A stretch of 64,000 bases of DNA from Blasia pusilla (Eukaryota > Marchantiophyta > Marchantiopsida > Blasiales): the NCBI GenBank assembly GCA_050084515.1, contig CM114271.1, positions 51,460,001 to 51,524,000 on the forward strand. The letters are read 5' to 3'. The notes below the pieces were generated by a model, which was not told the origin of the DNA, made no database searches, and was given only the letters and a program-made list of their open reading frames with translations. Made by a program: the position numbers and the translations under genes. This document shows positions 46,443 to 57,896 of this stretch, in pieces (positions within the stretch are counted from its first letter, which is position 1; each line of letters opens with the position of its first letter).

Positions 46443-46572
46443 TGTCGTGCGAATACACATCGCTACACAACATACATCGCTATCACGAAACACACAAAAA
46501 AAACCCGCACGATCCCATACTTACTCATGACATCTAAACAACAAGACAAAAAGTACCAAAATATCTCCAATT
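46443..46572 (-). repeat. Terminal repeat B2, copy C
   Basis: On the minus strand starts AATTGGAGATATTTTGG and ends CGCACGACA. It is the 3' end of copy C and borders the target-site duplication. Confidence 0.88.
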
Positions 46573-47102
46573 AAATCAAGATCAAATCTCTCTCAACACC
46601 ATTGCTCTCAAATGTGTGCACTCTCACATCTCTTTTCTTAATGTCAAACCAAATCCACTCTCCTAATGAGAGGTTTGGGTTACACACACAAGGCAAGCAA
46701 GACCATAGCTCCACCGCCTCATGCCAAGAGGTTCAACAAAGAGAGAATGAGCTCTCAAGCTCTCTCTCCTTGAGGTATACACCTCCCCTCTCCCAAACTC
46801 TCTCCATAGTAACCTATGCTCCCAAGTCACCTCCTTGGTTCTTGACCTAATGTAGGAGGTTAAGGGTTTAGGGTTAAGGGCCACTAACCCAAAATATAAA
46901 TTCAACCATATACTCAAAATGGTAGTTATCTAAAATAGTAAGTTACTCAATATGGCTCCAAATGAGCTGAAACGAAGGGGAAACCTTCTCTCTCAGTTTT
47001 CCCAGAGCCTTAGCACGTCATGCTTGACCTCCTAATTGTGTCCTCCACAACTTGCGAAGGCGCTCTACTAGATCTCATCGATATATCTTAAAAGATGTGA
47101 CA
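46573..47102 (-). repeat. Terminal repeat A2, copy C
   Basis: Begins TGTCACATC at 47102 (minus strand) and runs through the GAGCTCATTCTCTCTTTGTT block. Homologous to A1 of the same copy at 62385-62917. Junction with B1: GACA-AT-TGTC, a perfect 10-bp palindrome. Confidence 0.88.
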
Positions 47103-47104
47103 AT

Positions 47105-47180
47105 TGTCGTGCGTATACACATTGTTACACAACATACATTGCTGTCATCGAACACACACATAAACATCAAGATTTCCATG
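47105..47180 (-). repeat. Partial terminal repeat B1, copy C
   Basis: Only the 3' portion is present, ending ATACGCACGACA. Its 5' half is lost together with the PHD-coding segment. The breakpoint lies near 47180, where the integrase tail meets AGCTAGCATGG. Confidence 0.82.
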
Positions 47181-48385
47181 CTAGCTTAAGGCATTTTACA
47201 GAACATATATTGCAAGCCTGCAAGAACTACTGCTGATCTTGGATCAATTATACCGTCAATGTTCAGAAGGTGACACGGCGCACAATTACCCATATGGTCC
47301 TTCTGAACCATACCATTGCATCCCTCCAATAAGAGAACACATGATGGCAAAACCTCCCGCACTCTCAAGATGGTGCGTCGTACAATCATATTTAACATCA
47401 TGCGTGCCGTTTGCTGCAAGTAGACATAGTCTCCTTGATAAAACCTCTAGATAGTAGGTCGATAACCACCTCCTCGAATATTCGCATACCTCAACATATC
47501 CCGATGTTACGCAATTGCCAAGTTCTCAAAAGCCATGGGCATCACTCTCCGGAACAACTCAACCCTCTGAGAACATGCTTGCATCCATACATCAGGGTCA
47601 TCGAGGTTCAACACCTCACCAATATCTCGACGAATGGCTGTAGGTAAATCTAGCTCTTGGCCATACAAAAGCAAGTACGGTAAGAAAGACGCTAAGGATG
47701 CCTCCTTGCAGAATCTGTATCCCATCGCTAACCACGGCAATTGGAGGTCCTAATCTCCTAGTTGACCTCTCTGCAAGCGATACTTGAGTAATCATCTCTT
47801 CTCTATCCGCACAACCTGCTATGCTAGTCGATCCGCCTCATTATTATCTTGCAAAGTAGTGCGCTGGTCGATCAGCGCCTGATCACACAAGGCCTGAAAC
47901 TGCCCGCGAAACTCTCTACCGTGGTCTATGAAAACCTCAATTGGTGCCCCGTAATGACTGCGCACTCGATCTAGGAAGGTATACGCTAATCCCTTACTCG
48001 CTTTGGCAGGCAATGAAACCAACTCTATCCACTTTGAGAAGTACTCGACCATCACTAACACATAACGACTATGGTGCTCCGTCATAGGTTAAGGTCCTGC
48101 AAGATCCAAACTCCATCTTAAACCTAAACCTTTGATCGAAAGTGGATGCAACTGTGCAATCAGAGCATTGAACAATGCTCGCACTCGATCACACACCATG
48201 CACCTGGCAACAAATTGCTGAACGTTTGTGGAAGTACCTTGCCACCAATACTGTATCTGGAGCAAGCGGTACGTCCGCTTTACTCCAAAATGACCCAACT
48301 CCTCGTGGGCATGATGCACCAAACGTGCTCTATGCAAAGGATGAGGCACTACATGCACTCTGCCATCCTCCCAAACTCGCAACAC
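47181..48385 (-). pseudogene. DDE integrase of copy C, PHD finger deleted
   Basis: 48385-48089 keeps a complete HHCC zinc domain: H and H in HHAHEELGHFGVKRTYRLL, and CMVCDR. It runs on to LRWSLDLAGP with the first catalytic Asp. 48085-47819 keeps VFIDHGREFRGQF with the second Asp. The Glu of the A-E-R-V-V motif is a TAG here. The C-terminal part 47740-47186 carries LLLYGQELDLPTAIRRD and ILRVREVLPSCVLLLEGC, then stops before the PHD finger, whose coding sequence is deleted. Confidence 0.92.
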
Positions 48386-49975
48386 ATGTGTCCCCTCTCA
48401 TCGAAACCATCTGGCTTGTTGTAGAATCTGATCCCCCTCCCTAGCACCCACTCTGCTCGCAACCTTGCGAGTACGCAGGTACTCCAAGACCACTCCATCT
48501 TCGTGAATGGCCCGATCATCTGTCGTCTCCCTAGATCAAGGGACTCTCCATCAGATCTCACCATTGAAGTCTAAAAAATCTGGCTCTCCATAGCCAACGA
48601 GCCCAAATTGGCTGACGCGTGCCATCCTCGCACCAACTCCACATCCCTCTCACCATGCCAACGAGCTCCAGCCGCATCTCGTTGATTCGGGCATCGATTA
48701 TGGCTGAAACCATTTGCATCCTGGTTGAGCATCCCATATCTATGCACCACTTGGAAATCATACTAGTGCAATAAAAGAGCCTACTTCACGAGCTTTCCTG
48801 TAAGCTTGTCCGATTGCATCAACCACTTAAGTGGCTGATGATCAATAATGATGGTAAACGGGTTGCCGAATGGATAATACCTGAAATGTGCAATAGCCCA
48901 TACTACAGCCAATCACCCTCATACGAGCTATACTTTCTACCATCATGGTCATACGGGGTGAGCACCGCTCCAAGCCCCAACATGCTCCAATTGGTATGCA
49001 ACTGGAAAGGACGCCCCCTGATCGGTCTCCTCAATATGCGCGCACACATCAATCTTTCCTTGAGCAACTGAAATGCTCTCTCCTTCTCATCCCCCTAATG
49101 CCACTCCTAATCCACCTTGGTCCGCAAGGTTAGCGGCTTCGCAATAAAATTGAAACCCTTGACGTATCGTCGATAGAAGTTCGCAAATACCATGAATGCA
49201 CGAACTCCACTCACATCTCTAGGGCATGGAATGGGTGAAAAAACCTCTACCATCGTCTACTGCACACCGAGGCTCCCTAGATATATCGTATGATCCAAGT
49301 ACTCAATCAAGTCGTAGGAGAACTTGCACTTGCTTAGATGTCGAAACACCTCCTCTAGATGTCACTCATACTCCTCAATTGTGGCGCTAAAGACTACGAT
49401 GTTATCAATATAATACCTAGCAAAATCCAGACCTGCCAAGATCTTATCCATGACCCTCTGAAACTTTGTTGGGGCGTTCTTGAACCTCAATGGTAAGAAC
49501 CGCCACTCGTACAAACAATCCTTCCCATGAGGATCGATGCCCCAAAGTGTCATCTTCTGCATGTCCTCCAATCTCATAGGCAAGATGGTATCCACCTCGC
49601 AAATCCAATGGAGTGAAGACCTTTGCATGCCCAATAATATCAAAGATCTCCTCACGGGTGGGCATGGCATACCTATCAGACTTCATCTATTGATTGATAG
49701 GTCGGTAACCTCCACATATTCGCTTATCCATCCACTTGCCATGCACATCCTTCTTGGTGGGCATGACAATGGCAGATGCATACTCTTCATGCAACATCTC
49801 CTCTAGTCGTGCTCCAACCAAGTCCTGGCTCCTACTCCGAATCAGTGCCCTCTCCATTTCACCGTACCTGTAGGATCGTCTGAAGATGGGCGTATCACTC
49901 AAAAACTCAATGGGTATCCTTGGACCTTTCCGCGTATCCAAATCCTGTATGCTAAATGCAAAATAGCTCCTCAAG
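48386..49975 (-). pseudogene. Reverse transcriptase and RNase H of copy C
   Basis: RT runs from 49974 (MRSYFAFSIQDLDTRKGPR) through ARLEEMLHEEYASAIVM, the YAMPTREEIFDIIGHAKVF block, HGKDCLYEWRFLPL and YIDNIVVFSATIEE (the second Asp of Y-I-D-D is Asn, near 49400). RNase H lies around 49080-48700, with LHTNWSMLGLGAVLTP, in which the first catalytic Asp is Asn. Both substitutions should inactivate the enzymes. Frame changes and stops are frequent. Confidence 0.9.
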
Positions 49976-50448
49976 AACTCATATATCTGGCGCCGCTCTC
50001 CTCATGCATGTGATCTTAGGCCCATAGCAGGCTCCCAAGTCTCCATTGTGACTACGGTAGGACTCTTTGGCGTAGGTGTAGGTGGTTGCTATGGTGCAAC
50101 CGCATCTTCACAATTGAACTCGACTGCACTCCTCGATCCAACTGCAAACTCTCATCTCCATGTGCAGTACTCATAACCACGCTTGATGCTTTTGCTATCA
50201 TCTCTTGGCGTACCTACAAAATATCCCAAAAAGTCCAAGGGTGTCTCTCTTGATCACCCCTTATGTGTTGATCTCCTCGGGTCTCGCCCCCAACAACTGC
50301 CTCAACCGTCTCGGTAGGCATGGGGCTCACCAACGCAACTACTGTGATCTGTCGCATCCCCAAACGACCTTGCTCAACTACTCCTAACATGAAAATCCAT
50401 GTCTAGCAGTTCATGTTCATTGCCTGACGTAAGACATGATGTCGTGAT
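49976..50448 (-). pseudogene. C-terminal remnant of the copy C methyltransferase and the DNMT-RT spacer
   Basis: Right of the RT, the minus strand continues with the spacer shared with copies A and B (MPTETVEAVVG-like near 50310), then the end of the DNMT: HVLRQAMNMNCxTWIF near 50390-50440. At 50449 it is interrupted by the hAT insertion and resumes at 54763. The 8 bp at the junction, GTCGTGAT, are repeated with one mismatch on the other side. Confidence 0.8.
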
Positions 50449-50937
50449 AAAGGTTCGGGGAGCTTTTTGGCGAAGACCCACTGGTTGCTGGTAAGTTTTG
50501 AAGTACGAAAATTTTTGGGAAAAGTTAGTCAGGAAAAAAAGGCTACTATTTTTTAGGCGGCAAATTTCTGAGATTTTATTTATTTTCGAGTGATTATCCG
50601 ATTTTTAAAAAATTCCCCGAAAGATTTTACAAACTTTTCAGACAACCCCGGAAAATTTCCGGCAGCCAGAATTTCAATCGGCTAATTGTTTTTCCCACAC
50701 TACACTTTCACCTTTGCTATTCCTTGCTCATAGCAATTCACTCCATGTTCAATTCTTCTAATTCCCGGTTCCATCTCCTTGGGTCCCTTAACTCTTTCCT
50801 CCCTTACTATAACCCACATTGAACATCCTTGACACGAATTGAACCTGGCCTGACGTCCACCCAACAGGGAGCCAAGGATCCTACAAACCTTCAACGTATT
50901 ATGAAAGAGACCTCTCAGATCTCTCTCTTCCCACCAA

Positions 50938-53115
50938 CTAAACATTTGAAATTGGTGCATTTGGAGAATCCTCTATATTTGCAACCTCTAGTGGAGTATC
51001 ATCTGTACCATTCACATATCTCTCTAGATTAGAATACACATATCTAAAGTTAGCATAATTTTTCCAAAGGATTACTGATTCTACCAACAAATTCTCATAA
51101 TCAAGTATCTTACCCACTAAAGCTATCTTGAGAATAACATCTAAATGCTTAGTCGTCAATCGTTTATGACTTTTTGTCTTGATGAAATTCAGCACTGAGA
51201 AAGCTCTCTCACAAATTGCAGTACTCACACATTGTACCCTACCATTGTTAGCTTATAAAAGCAAATTAAAGAGCTTACATTGCAGAGATGGGCTCAAACT
51301 TACCTTTGCCCACAAATCTTGAAAGTTTCTATCTTTCCATTTTGTGGTGACCATGAGCTTAAATGATTGAAACTCGAACTTCACAAGAGGTGGTTGCAAG
51401 TGACCCCTCAAAGGCGTTTACCTACCCTAAATATCATCAACTTCCTTGCAACCCCAACTATTCAATCCTACTAACCTCGAGGGCATATGAAGAGGATTCA
51501 TAATTTTCATTGCACATATCAAACTATTGTCCCTTAATCTATCATGTAAGGCTACACATACATTCTCAGCAAAGTTCTTCTAGGAAGTTAGAGCAGCATG
51601 TAAATCCTTCCCCGTACGATCTCTCAACATTTCAATGTTATGGAACTTTCTACCCCTAATCTCAAATTGCAATCGTTTCAAGTATCCACCAGGAGGTCCA
51701 AAATCACGTAAGAGATGAAAACCTGTTTCTTCAGAGAATGTGGAAGCATTCAAGTCATGATTGTCCATTACAAAGTTCATTGTAATAGAGGAAATCTCAT
51801 AATTCACAATACTACCAATAGTACTAACCTCTCCAAATTTCTATTGGAAAACCTTACTCAAATTAGCAAGGATAAAAAATATGTTTGCCAAAAAGTACAA
51901 ATGATACATCATTTCAAATGATCTCAACTTGTTGTACATTTTAGTAGCATTACCATCGTCTTCACAACGGAGAATATCCATGAAATAGGCGTGGAAAAAT
52001 TCCAGGGAGTCACACAAAGTAGTCAGGGCTTGCCATCTAGACAACCAACGAATTTTATGATATCTCTTCATGACCTTCTGAGAGTCATTTAACTTCTCTT
52101 GCAAAGTTGCAAGAGCATACTTCCTCTTCGAGGACCTTCTTAAGTATCCTGCTACAAAATTCAAGATGGAATCAGTCTCTATAGATACATCTTTACAACT
52201 TGGTCCTTTGGCTGATGTCAAAGAAGCAAGATTGGATCCTATGTGCAACACAATGTACAGAGAGCAAAACCAGGTTTGCCTTCAACTTCAACTGAGATGG
52301 TACTCCATTCTGACTACCTACCATAGTTGAGTCTCCGTATGATCCAAAAGCCACCATCTGTGAACTCTCTAGTCCCAAGTCCTTGATCAACTCCAAAAGA
52401 TTGTTAGTAATGGCATTTGAAAACTTCTCTGGATATTGCAAAAATCCTCAGAATGAATTCTCAACCTACCCTTCTAATAAGTAAGTTGCAAATACAACGA
52501 GCTGGCCCGTTATTGAAATATTAGTGGACTCATCAATCGTGATCCCAAAGAAAGGAAATTGTTGAACATTTAAAAGTGTGCTTCTATGCACTACCTGACT
52601 GATATAATAACATATATCGGCACAAGTCTTCTCATCTTGGTAAAAATCTCGGGTGATTGGTGCATTCAATGAAAGTAACAACTTACAAAGATTTGGGAAT
52701 TTGGAAAAAGCCAATGATTCCTTAGCGATGAAGTATAAGTCTGATTAGTAGTGGCAATGGCCTTCGCCATCCACTTGTTTCCTATATTAGCAGCCCAAGA
52801 AAGTTTCATATGCTCAATGGATTTGCCATGATCTGTGAAGGCTAAAACCGTACAGTTTATGGCACCATCCCTTGCAAAGGAATTCTTACCCTTTCCTTGT
52901 CTACAAACCTTACAAAAAATTCTCCCATATTCTGCATGAAACTCTATCCAATCAAATAAGTAGTACCAGACATCCTTCCAAGCCAGTTGATTCTTCTCAA
53001 TTAGACGACTGGAAAGAGTACCCAAATTCTCAACTTCCCTCCCATATGAGAATTGTGACCGGCTTGAGTTCTCTGGAAAGTCTTTGCTTACGTCTTTGGC
53101 CAACATCTTGCTCAT
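50938..53115 (-). pseudogene. hAT transposase with TTF-type zinc finger and hAT dimerisation domain
   Basis: Read right to left. 53115-52666 contains a TTF/BED-like zinc segment (EYGRIFCKVCRQGKG, then TDHGKSIEHMKLSW). 52714-52466 has the DUF4371-like FFGITIDESTNISITGQLVV. 52441-52193 has GDSTMVGSQNGVPSQL and VHCVAHR. 52251-51841 has KRYHKIRWLSRWQALTTL. The C-terminus 51228-50938 is the hAT dimerisation domain (ICERAFSVLNFIKTKSHKRL). This is the layout of ZMYM/TTF-domain hAT transposases of plants. Stops between segments (for example near 51840 and 52445) show it is inactive. It would catalyse cut-and-paste transposition in the nucleus. Confidence 0.92.
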
Positions 53116-53839
53116 GGCTTCCTGTCTCTTAGCCGTGTTAACAAAGGTTTAGGTCTAAACGAGAGAGGGGCACAAGGCCTCCTCTTATGAACAAGAGAAA
53201 AATTGTTTGACAGTAAAAGAAAGGTGGCACTCAATAGTGCAAGACTCAGAGCAAAAGGCAGAAGTCGAAAAACCTGAGACTCTAAGCAAAATCACTTTCT
53301 GCTACCAAACCGGAGAGCGAAGCAGACCCAAAACCAAGATCAAGAGCAAAAAAGTTGGCCTCTGACTCTCCAGAGTAGAGCAAACCTAAGGCCAAGAGGA
53401 AACTAAGGCAAGTCGAACAAAGCAACCTAAACCCTATCACAAAAGTGTAAACCTGAAAGCTCTAGAGTGCAATATGCACAAAAACGCGAAGGTGCAACAT
53501 AAGACATGGCACTTGAGGTGAGCACTCGAGGTTTGAGTAGTTCGTGCAAGGTGACAAGGTTATAGATTTGACACTCACTCTCAGTCTCCACACTCCCAGG
53601 TGCTCGAGATAAAAGCCAATTTGCAAAAGTGCCGAGTTGGACCAAGCACGCAGACTATCGAGCACTAATGAGTGTAGAAACTCAAGGCAAAAAATAGCGA
53701 GAACAGCCCGAAAAGGCCCCAGGATACGACTCCCAAGTCCCCAACGCTCATGCATAAAAAGGATAACACTTGAAAAGGCCCCGGGACGCCGACAACCTAG
53801 CACTTGAGTAGAAACCTAGAAAATAGCCAAAAAAACCCT

Positions 53840-54290
53840 AGGACGTCTACTCCCCACTCCCTATAACTCGACTCTTGACTAGGTCTTCGCCGCAGCAACT
53901 GCGTGAGGGAACCAAGGTGAGGAATCGAATAGGGACTTAAAATGTTGAAGAGACTCGTAACTTTGGAAGAGCACTTCGCACACAAGAGTGTGCACGGGAC
54001 TCGGAAGAGACTATAGATGCAAATGAAGTTCGAGGGTCATGTAGAAAAAACAAGAGAACATCCTGCAAAACTGGTCTGAGGAAGACAACTCACGAGCACT
54101 CGACTCTCTAGTGTGGCTTCACTGCAGCAGCCATGAAAGGGACTCTGTGTGAGGAATCGAATGGAAACTCTGTAAAAACTTGGCACTTCAAAGTTTGGAT
54201 GAGCATAATATGCACGGGACTTGGGACTTGGGAGAAGTAGCAGAGTGTAGACACAAATGAGATTCCAGGCTCGAGTCACTTAACCCGCTC
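53840..54290 (-). repeat. Imperfect tandem duplication within the hAT insertion
   Basis: Two similar segments of about 200-220 bp, at about 53850-54060 and 54090-54290, share TGAGGAATCGAAT, TGCACGGGACT and ACTCGAC...CGCAGCA-like blocks in the same order. They lie upstream of the transposase and may be subterminal repeats. Confidence 0.6.
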
Positions 54291-54762
54291 AAGCAAAAAG
54301 TCAAGACTCTAGGGAATGGACCCCTCGCGGCCTTGCAACCCTTGGTGACTCGTTCCCCTAACCCCTAACCCTCCCAAAAGTTCTGAACGGCCGTGACTTC
54401 CGACTCTCGAATCCACTCCAAACCCTAACGTTGCGGCCCTACCTCAGACGGCCAAGATCTCCTGATGAGAATCTGTTGGCTATATGGTATTCCGACCATC
54501 TGAAAACGGTCTAGCAAAATTCCAACCTCTCTAAAATATAGTCCGGAAAGAATCTGGGGGAAGTGACCAGTAGCTAAAATATTATGGTGAATTTGTCAAG
54601 GCAAGCGGCACATTTTCGGCTCAAGAAATCCCGGCCATATAGTTGCCGAAATATCCCCTAAAGACCTCAGAATCTGAGTTGGCTAAATTTCTCGTGCATC
54701 GTCAATTTTGGATTCTAACCAGTCAACTTTACACTATTTTCCGGTTCTCTCTATGGACATTG

Positions 54763-55720
54763 GTCTTGATGCCTCTAAAAGTGACGGTACTGCTGTCCCT
54801 TTTGTGGGAAATCCCATCGGGGTTGGGCTCCATCAACCTCTCTACATGGTCATCCTGAGCCTAGCAAAGTCGGGCCTCCTTGAATGCATACGAAGCGAGA
54901 AAACTCACAAATATGGGAAAGGCTGCCAATAGCATGCCAATCTTGTAGACCATTGTCAACGGCCGTCGATCATCGCGCCTCACGATGTGTGATCGATGAC
55001 GTAGATCCAATATAGAATCCCACAACAAATAAGAGGGGCGCTCCACTCTTGCACATGCCCTCCGCAAGACCTCGTGTAGTACCAAGTTGGTCCACAATAG
55101 ACACGGGCGGTGTGGTCTAGAACCTAGACTTACTGCATCTAAAAACATTTATGGGCCGATCCATGCGTGCACCTGATGTGCACTCATCATCAGGCGGGAT
55201 CTTAAATCGCCCAAAATTGGCACATTCTCCTAAATGTATGTTGGAGAACGAGGCTAATGCTCATGTAAATGGTGCAAGATCCGCATCATCCCCCAAAACA
55301 ACCCAGACCAAGGGTCAGCTAACCCGCTATCTCGTCGAGCACTCCATTGGCACTAACACGACCAACCACCTACGCCCCCAGCAATGAAATGTCCCTCGGT
55401 AGGGAACTATGGTAACCCTCGATGGCAGACGCAGATAACTAGTTCGGAAAGTGAAGACATAACTAGGCTATATGATGGAGTGAAGTGCGCCTCGCAACAT
55501 CATCAATCTTCACATACAGGTACTGCTGCACCTGTACTCCTACGTGCAAAACAATAGCTATCCCAATGCTGATCCCTCCAAAGAGATCCAAGACCCGAAT
55601 ACCCTCCTCTAGGATGCACTACAAAGTGTGTGTGTGGTGTTCAAGGGCGTCATCATAGCACTCTCGACAACCTCGAGTTCCTCTAATCCTTCACGCTCTG
55701 GTGCAAACGTCTCGCTCCAC
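54763..55720 (-). pseudogene. Cytosine-5 DNA methyltransferase domain of copy C, N-terminal part
   Basis: On the minus strand motif I is kept (RVLDLFGGISIGI, about 55595-55557), as are the motif II-like YLYVKIDDVARR and the LSYLGGIT-like block. Motif IV is damaged near 55340, where the catalytic Cys codon is not clear. Motif VI-like SPTYI-ENVPI lies near 55215-55250 and motif VIII TTPPVSIVDQL near 55100. The AFPIFVSFLASYAFKEA segment is at 54930-54880. The domain is then cut by the hAT element. It has multiple stops. Confidence 0.85.
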
Positions 55721-55979
55721 GCAGTCTACTGGTGCTCAGTGGCTAAGTGTCAAAGCTCTTCAGATGAGCACCTCTCCTCCACAAACTGATGTGACTACCA
55801 TAACACTTCTCTCCATTTAAATGTGAAGAACGACAATATCCTCCGGATGGATGTGTCCCTCCATCAAATCACTAGGCCAAGTGGTGGGACTTTTAAATGC
55901 AGCTAAGGTCGCCATCTCTCGTGGCCATCGCTTGATCACTGCACCTGTGAATGGAACGGGTAATGAGCTAAGGCGCTCA

Positions 55980-56350
55980 TCACCTTACTGCCATCCTAGT
56001 GTGTAGGATGTCCTGGGCAAATCCTCACCACGACCTCATGTCGGGGGATATACTGTGTGACACTCGTTCCACCCAAAGATGTCTGCATGCAAAATGGACA
56101 ACGGAAGCCCACATTGGCTCTTGTCAAGCCCAATCCTCTAAATGATGCTTTCCCCAATATCAGGGGTTACGCTCGTGAATCCATCAAGACGCGCTGCAGT
56201 CTTAAAGCTCTACCTCCGGCACTTACCAACTAAAAGACCTCTCGCTAGTTATCGACCAACACAACACTTGGAGAAGCCATGGGAAGCTCTATCGCAGGTC
56301 TAGCGGGCATTTCCGCCATCTCTGCAGCCGCACTGCCATGAATTTGACGT
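55980..56350 (-). pseudogene. Retropepsin-like protease region of copy C
   Basis: Matches copies A and B: the MAEMPARPAIE block near 56320, PQRVLMDS near 56190 (a region equivalent to LLDSG in A), LMLGKASFRGLGLTRA-like near 56160-56130 and the C-terminal DVLGGD-like block near 56010. Heavily mutated. Confidence 0.6.
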
Positions 56351-56880
56351 GGACGGCCTGAGCATCAACTCCAAGGGCAGGTCCATCACCTCCTCTGCAA
56401 TCACCTCTAAACATGATGTAGGAACTCAAACTCTAGGCTTAGATAGCATAGCGGCCAGCCAGAATACCTCGGAGGGCGTACCTCCCAATGTCATAACCTC
56501 AAAAGTAGAAAATAGCAGAGCACGGTACACCATCGTGGCGGCTCCCAACATTGTACTCCACACATGCTCCTCTTGAGCATAAGGAATTAGAGTCATCACA
56601 CTCGTTTCTACCATTTCCCTTCGTGCGTGCATACCAATAACATCACCAACTTTTGGGAACTCTGATCATGGGTTCTCATGGCCTCAGACAACGTGAAAGA
56701 TTGAGGAAGCTTGGTATGTTTCCTGGCTCCCCCTCCTTGTAGATCCAACTCTACGGCTGCTCCACGCATCACTACTACGGCGGCCTCCATCTGGGCAACC
56801 CCACACATCCAACGAGGATCCTCCATATGTGTGGTTGTTCCATATGATGTTGATGCAATGGATGCAGCATCGGGTAGCCT
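56350..56880 (-). pseudogene. Gag-protease linker of copy C
   Basis: Equivalent to 31900-32500 of copy B: MEDPRWMCGVAQMEAAVVVMRG at 56826-56761, then TPSMxP/QSSQKLVMLLV and EEHVWSTMLGAATMVYRALLF near 56590-56510. Function unknown, but it is conserved in all three copies. Confidence 0.6.
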
Positions 56881-57896
56881 TAATTTTCACGACCCTCATG
56901 ACCAAACGAGTGCCAAAGCGGAACATCGGAACACTAGCGGGCTCACACTAAGATGGTTTGCGAATTGGAGTGGTCTCGGAGAAGAGACAAGAGTTGAGAC
57001 ACAAGCAAGGCGTTGCGTTTCATATGTTGTGGTCGCGATTGAGAAACCGGGACCAAACACGGATGAAGACTTGAGAGGAGTCTAGTCTAAGAAGTGGGTA
57101 GCCAAAGGATGTGATCCGGATTTGGAACATCACTAGCGTTTGGGAGTTCTCGATTATATTTTTGGCCATAATATTTAGTGCCAAGAAGCGTTTGGGACAA
57201 ATAAGAATGCATTCGAAATCTTATGGAAAGTTGGTTTAAACGCACTAAAGATCTCTGCAAACGCACAAGTCGCGGCTGAGAAACGACTAAAAAATGACTG
57301 TAAGTAGAGTCGGGTTGAGGGCCAAAATGAAGGGCCCGACCATCCTTTCCCAAAGGAAGGGGGAGGGTGGATATCTCTAGAAGTACTAGTAAGGGGGGAA
57401 GGTATCCAAGGGTGTTTGGGACTCCAACCCGACTTTGGGCGCCACGGGGTGACTCAAGGGCATGGAACAGATCGGGAGTTTGCAGTTGGGCTTGAAAACC
57501 TCAACCAAGTCTATTGAGGTGAATTTTAGAGATCCCTCTTGGATTCCAGCCCGTGACTCAATTACTTGGGGGTCTCGATTAGGAACTCGCACGAGGTCCG
57601 TTGAACACTTGGGACCGTTAGGCGCGCAAGTGCCATTTTAGGTTCTTGGACTAACCAGAAAGTCTGTTCCAAGTCTTGGAGGACTTGCCGTGTTGGAAAC
57701 CTAGGAATGAGGGAAGGTTGAGCTTGATGAAATACCGAGTCTTGAGGACTTGGTGGGTTGGAATGCCGCTTGAACCAAATCCCGACTAATGGTAGTACGT
57801 TTGGGTGCAGGTTGGCAATGAGAGCGTGTCCTAGTGGACGTACGCTTCCGCAACACTATGATTGACGTTCAAGCAGAGTAGATGCACGACAAGTGC
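56881..57896. mobile_element. Unclassified insertion of about 1.0 kb in copy C
   Basis: Copy B is continuous across the site (ATGGCATTGAGGTTACCCGG near 31935). In copy C the equivalent bases are split: GGGTAGCCT ends at 56880 and CTCAATGCC resumes at about 57897. The intervening DNA has no recognisable domain on either strand. Its right end reads GCACGACAAGTG, similar to the family's own B-repeat end, which may be chance. Edges are accurate to a few bases. Confidence 0.65.

Larger units (their letters stand above)
50449..54762 (-). mobile_element. hAT-type DNA transposon inserted in the copy C methyltransferase
   Basis: Alignment with copy B shows 4.3 kb of foreign DNA between GTCGTGAT (50441-50448) and GTCTTGAT (54763-54770), an 8-bp duplication with one mismatch, as hAT elements make. 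The insertion contains a hAT transposase on the minus strand. No convincing terminal inverted repeat was seen, so the exact ends may be eroded. Confidence 0.82.
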
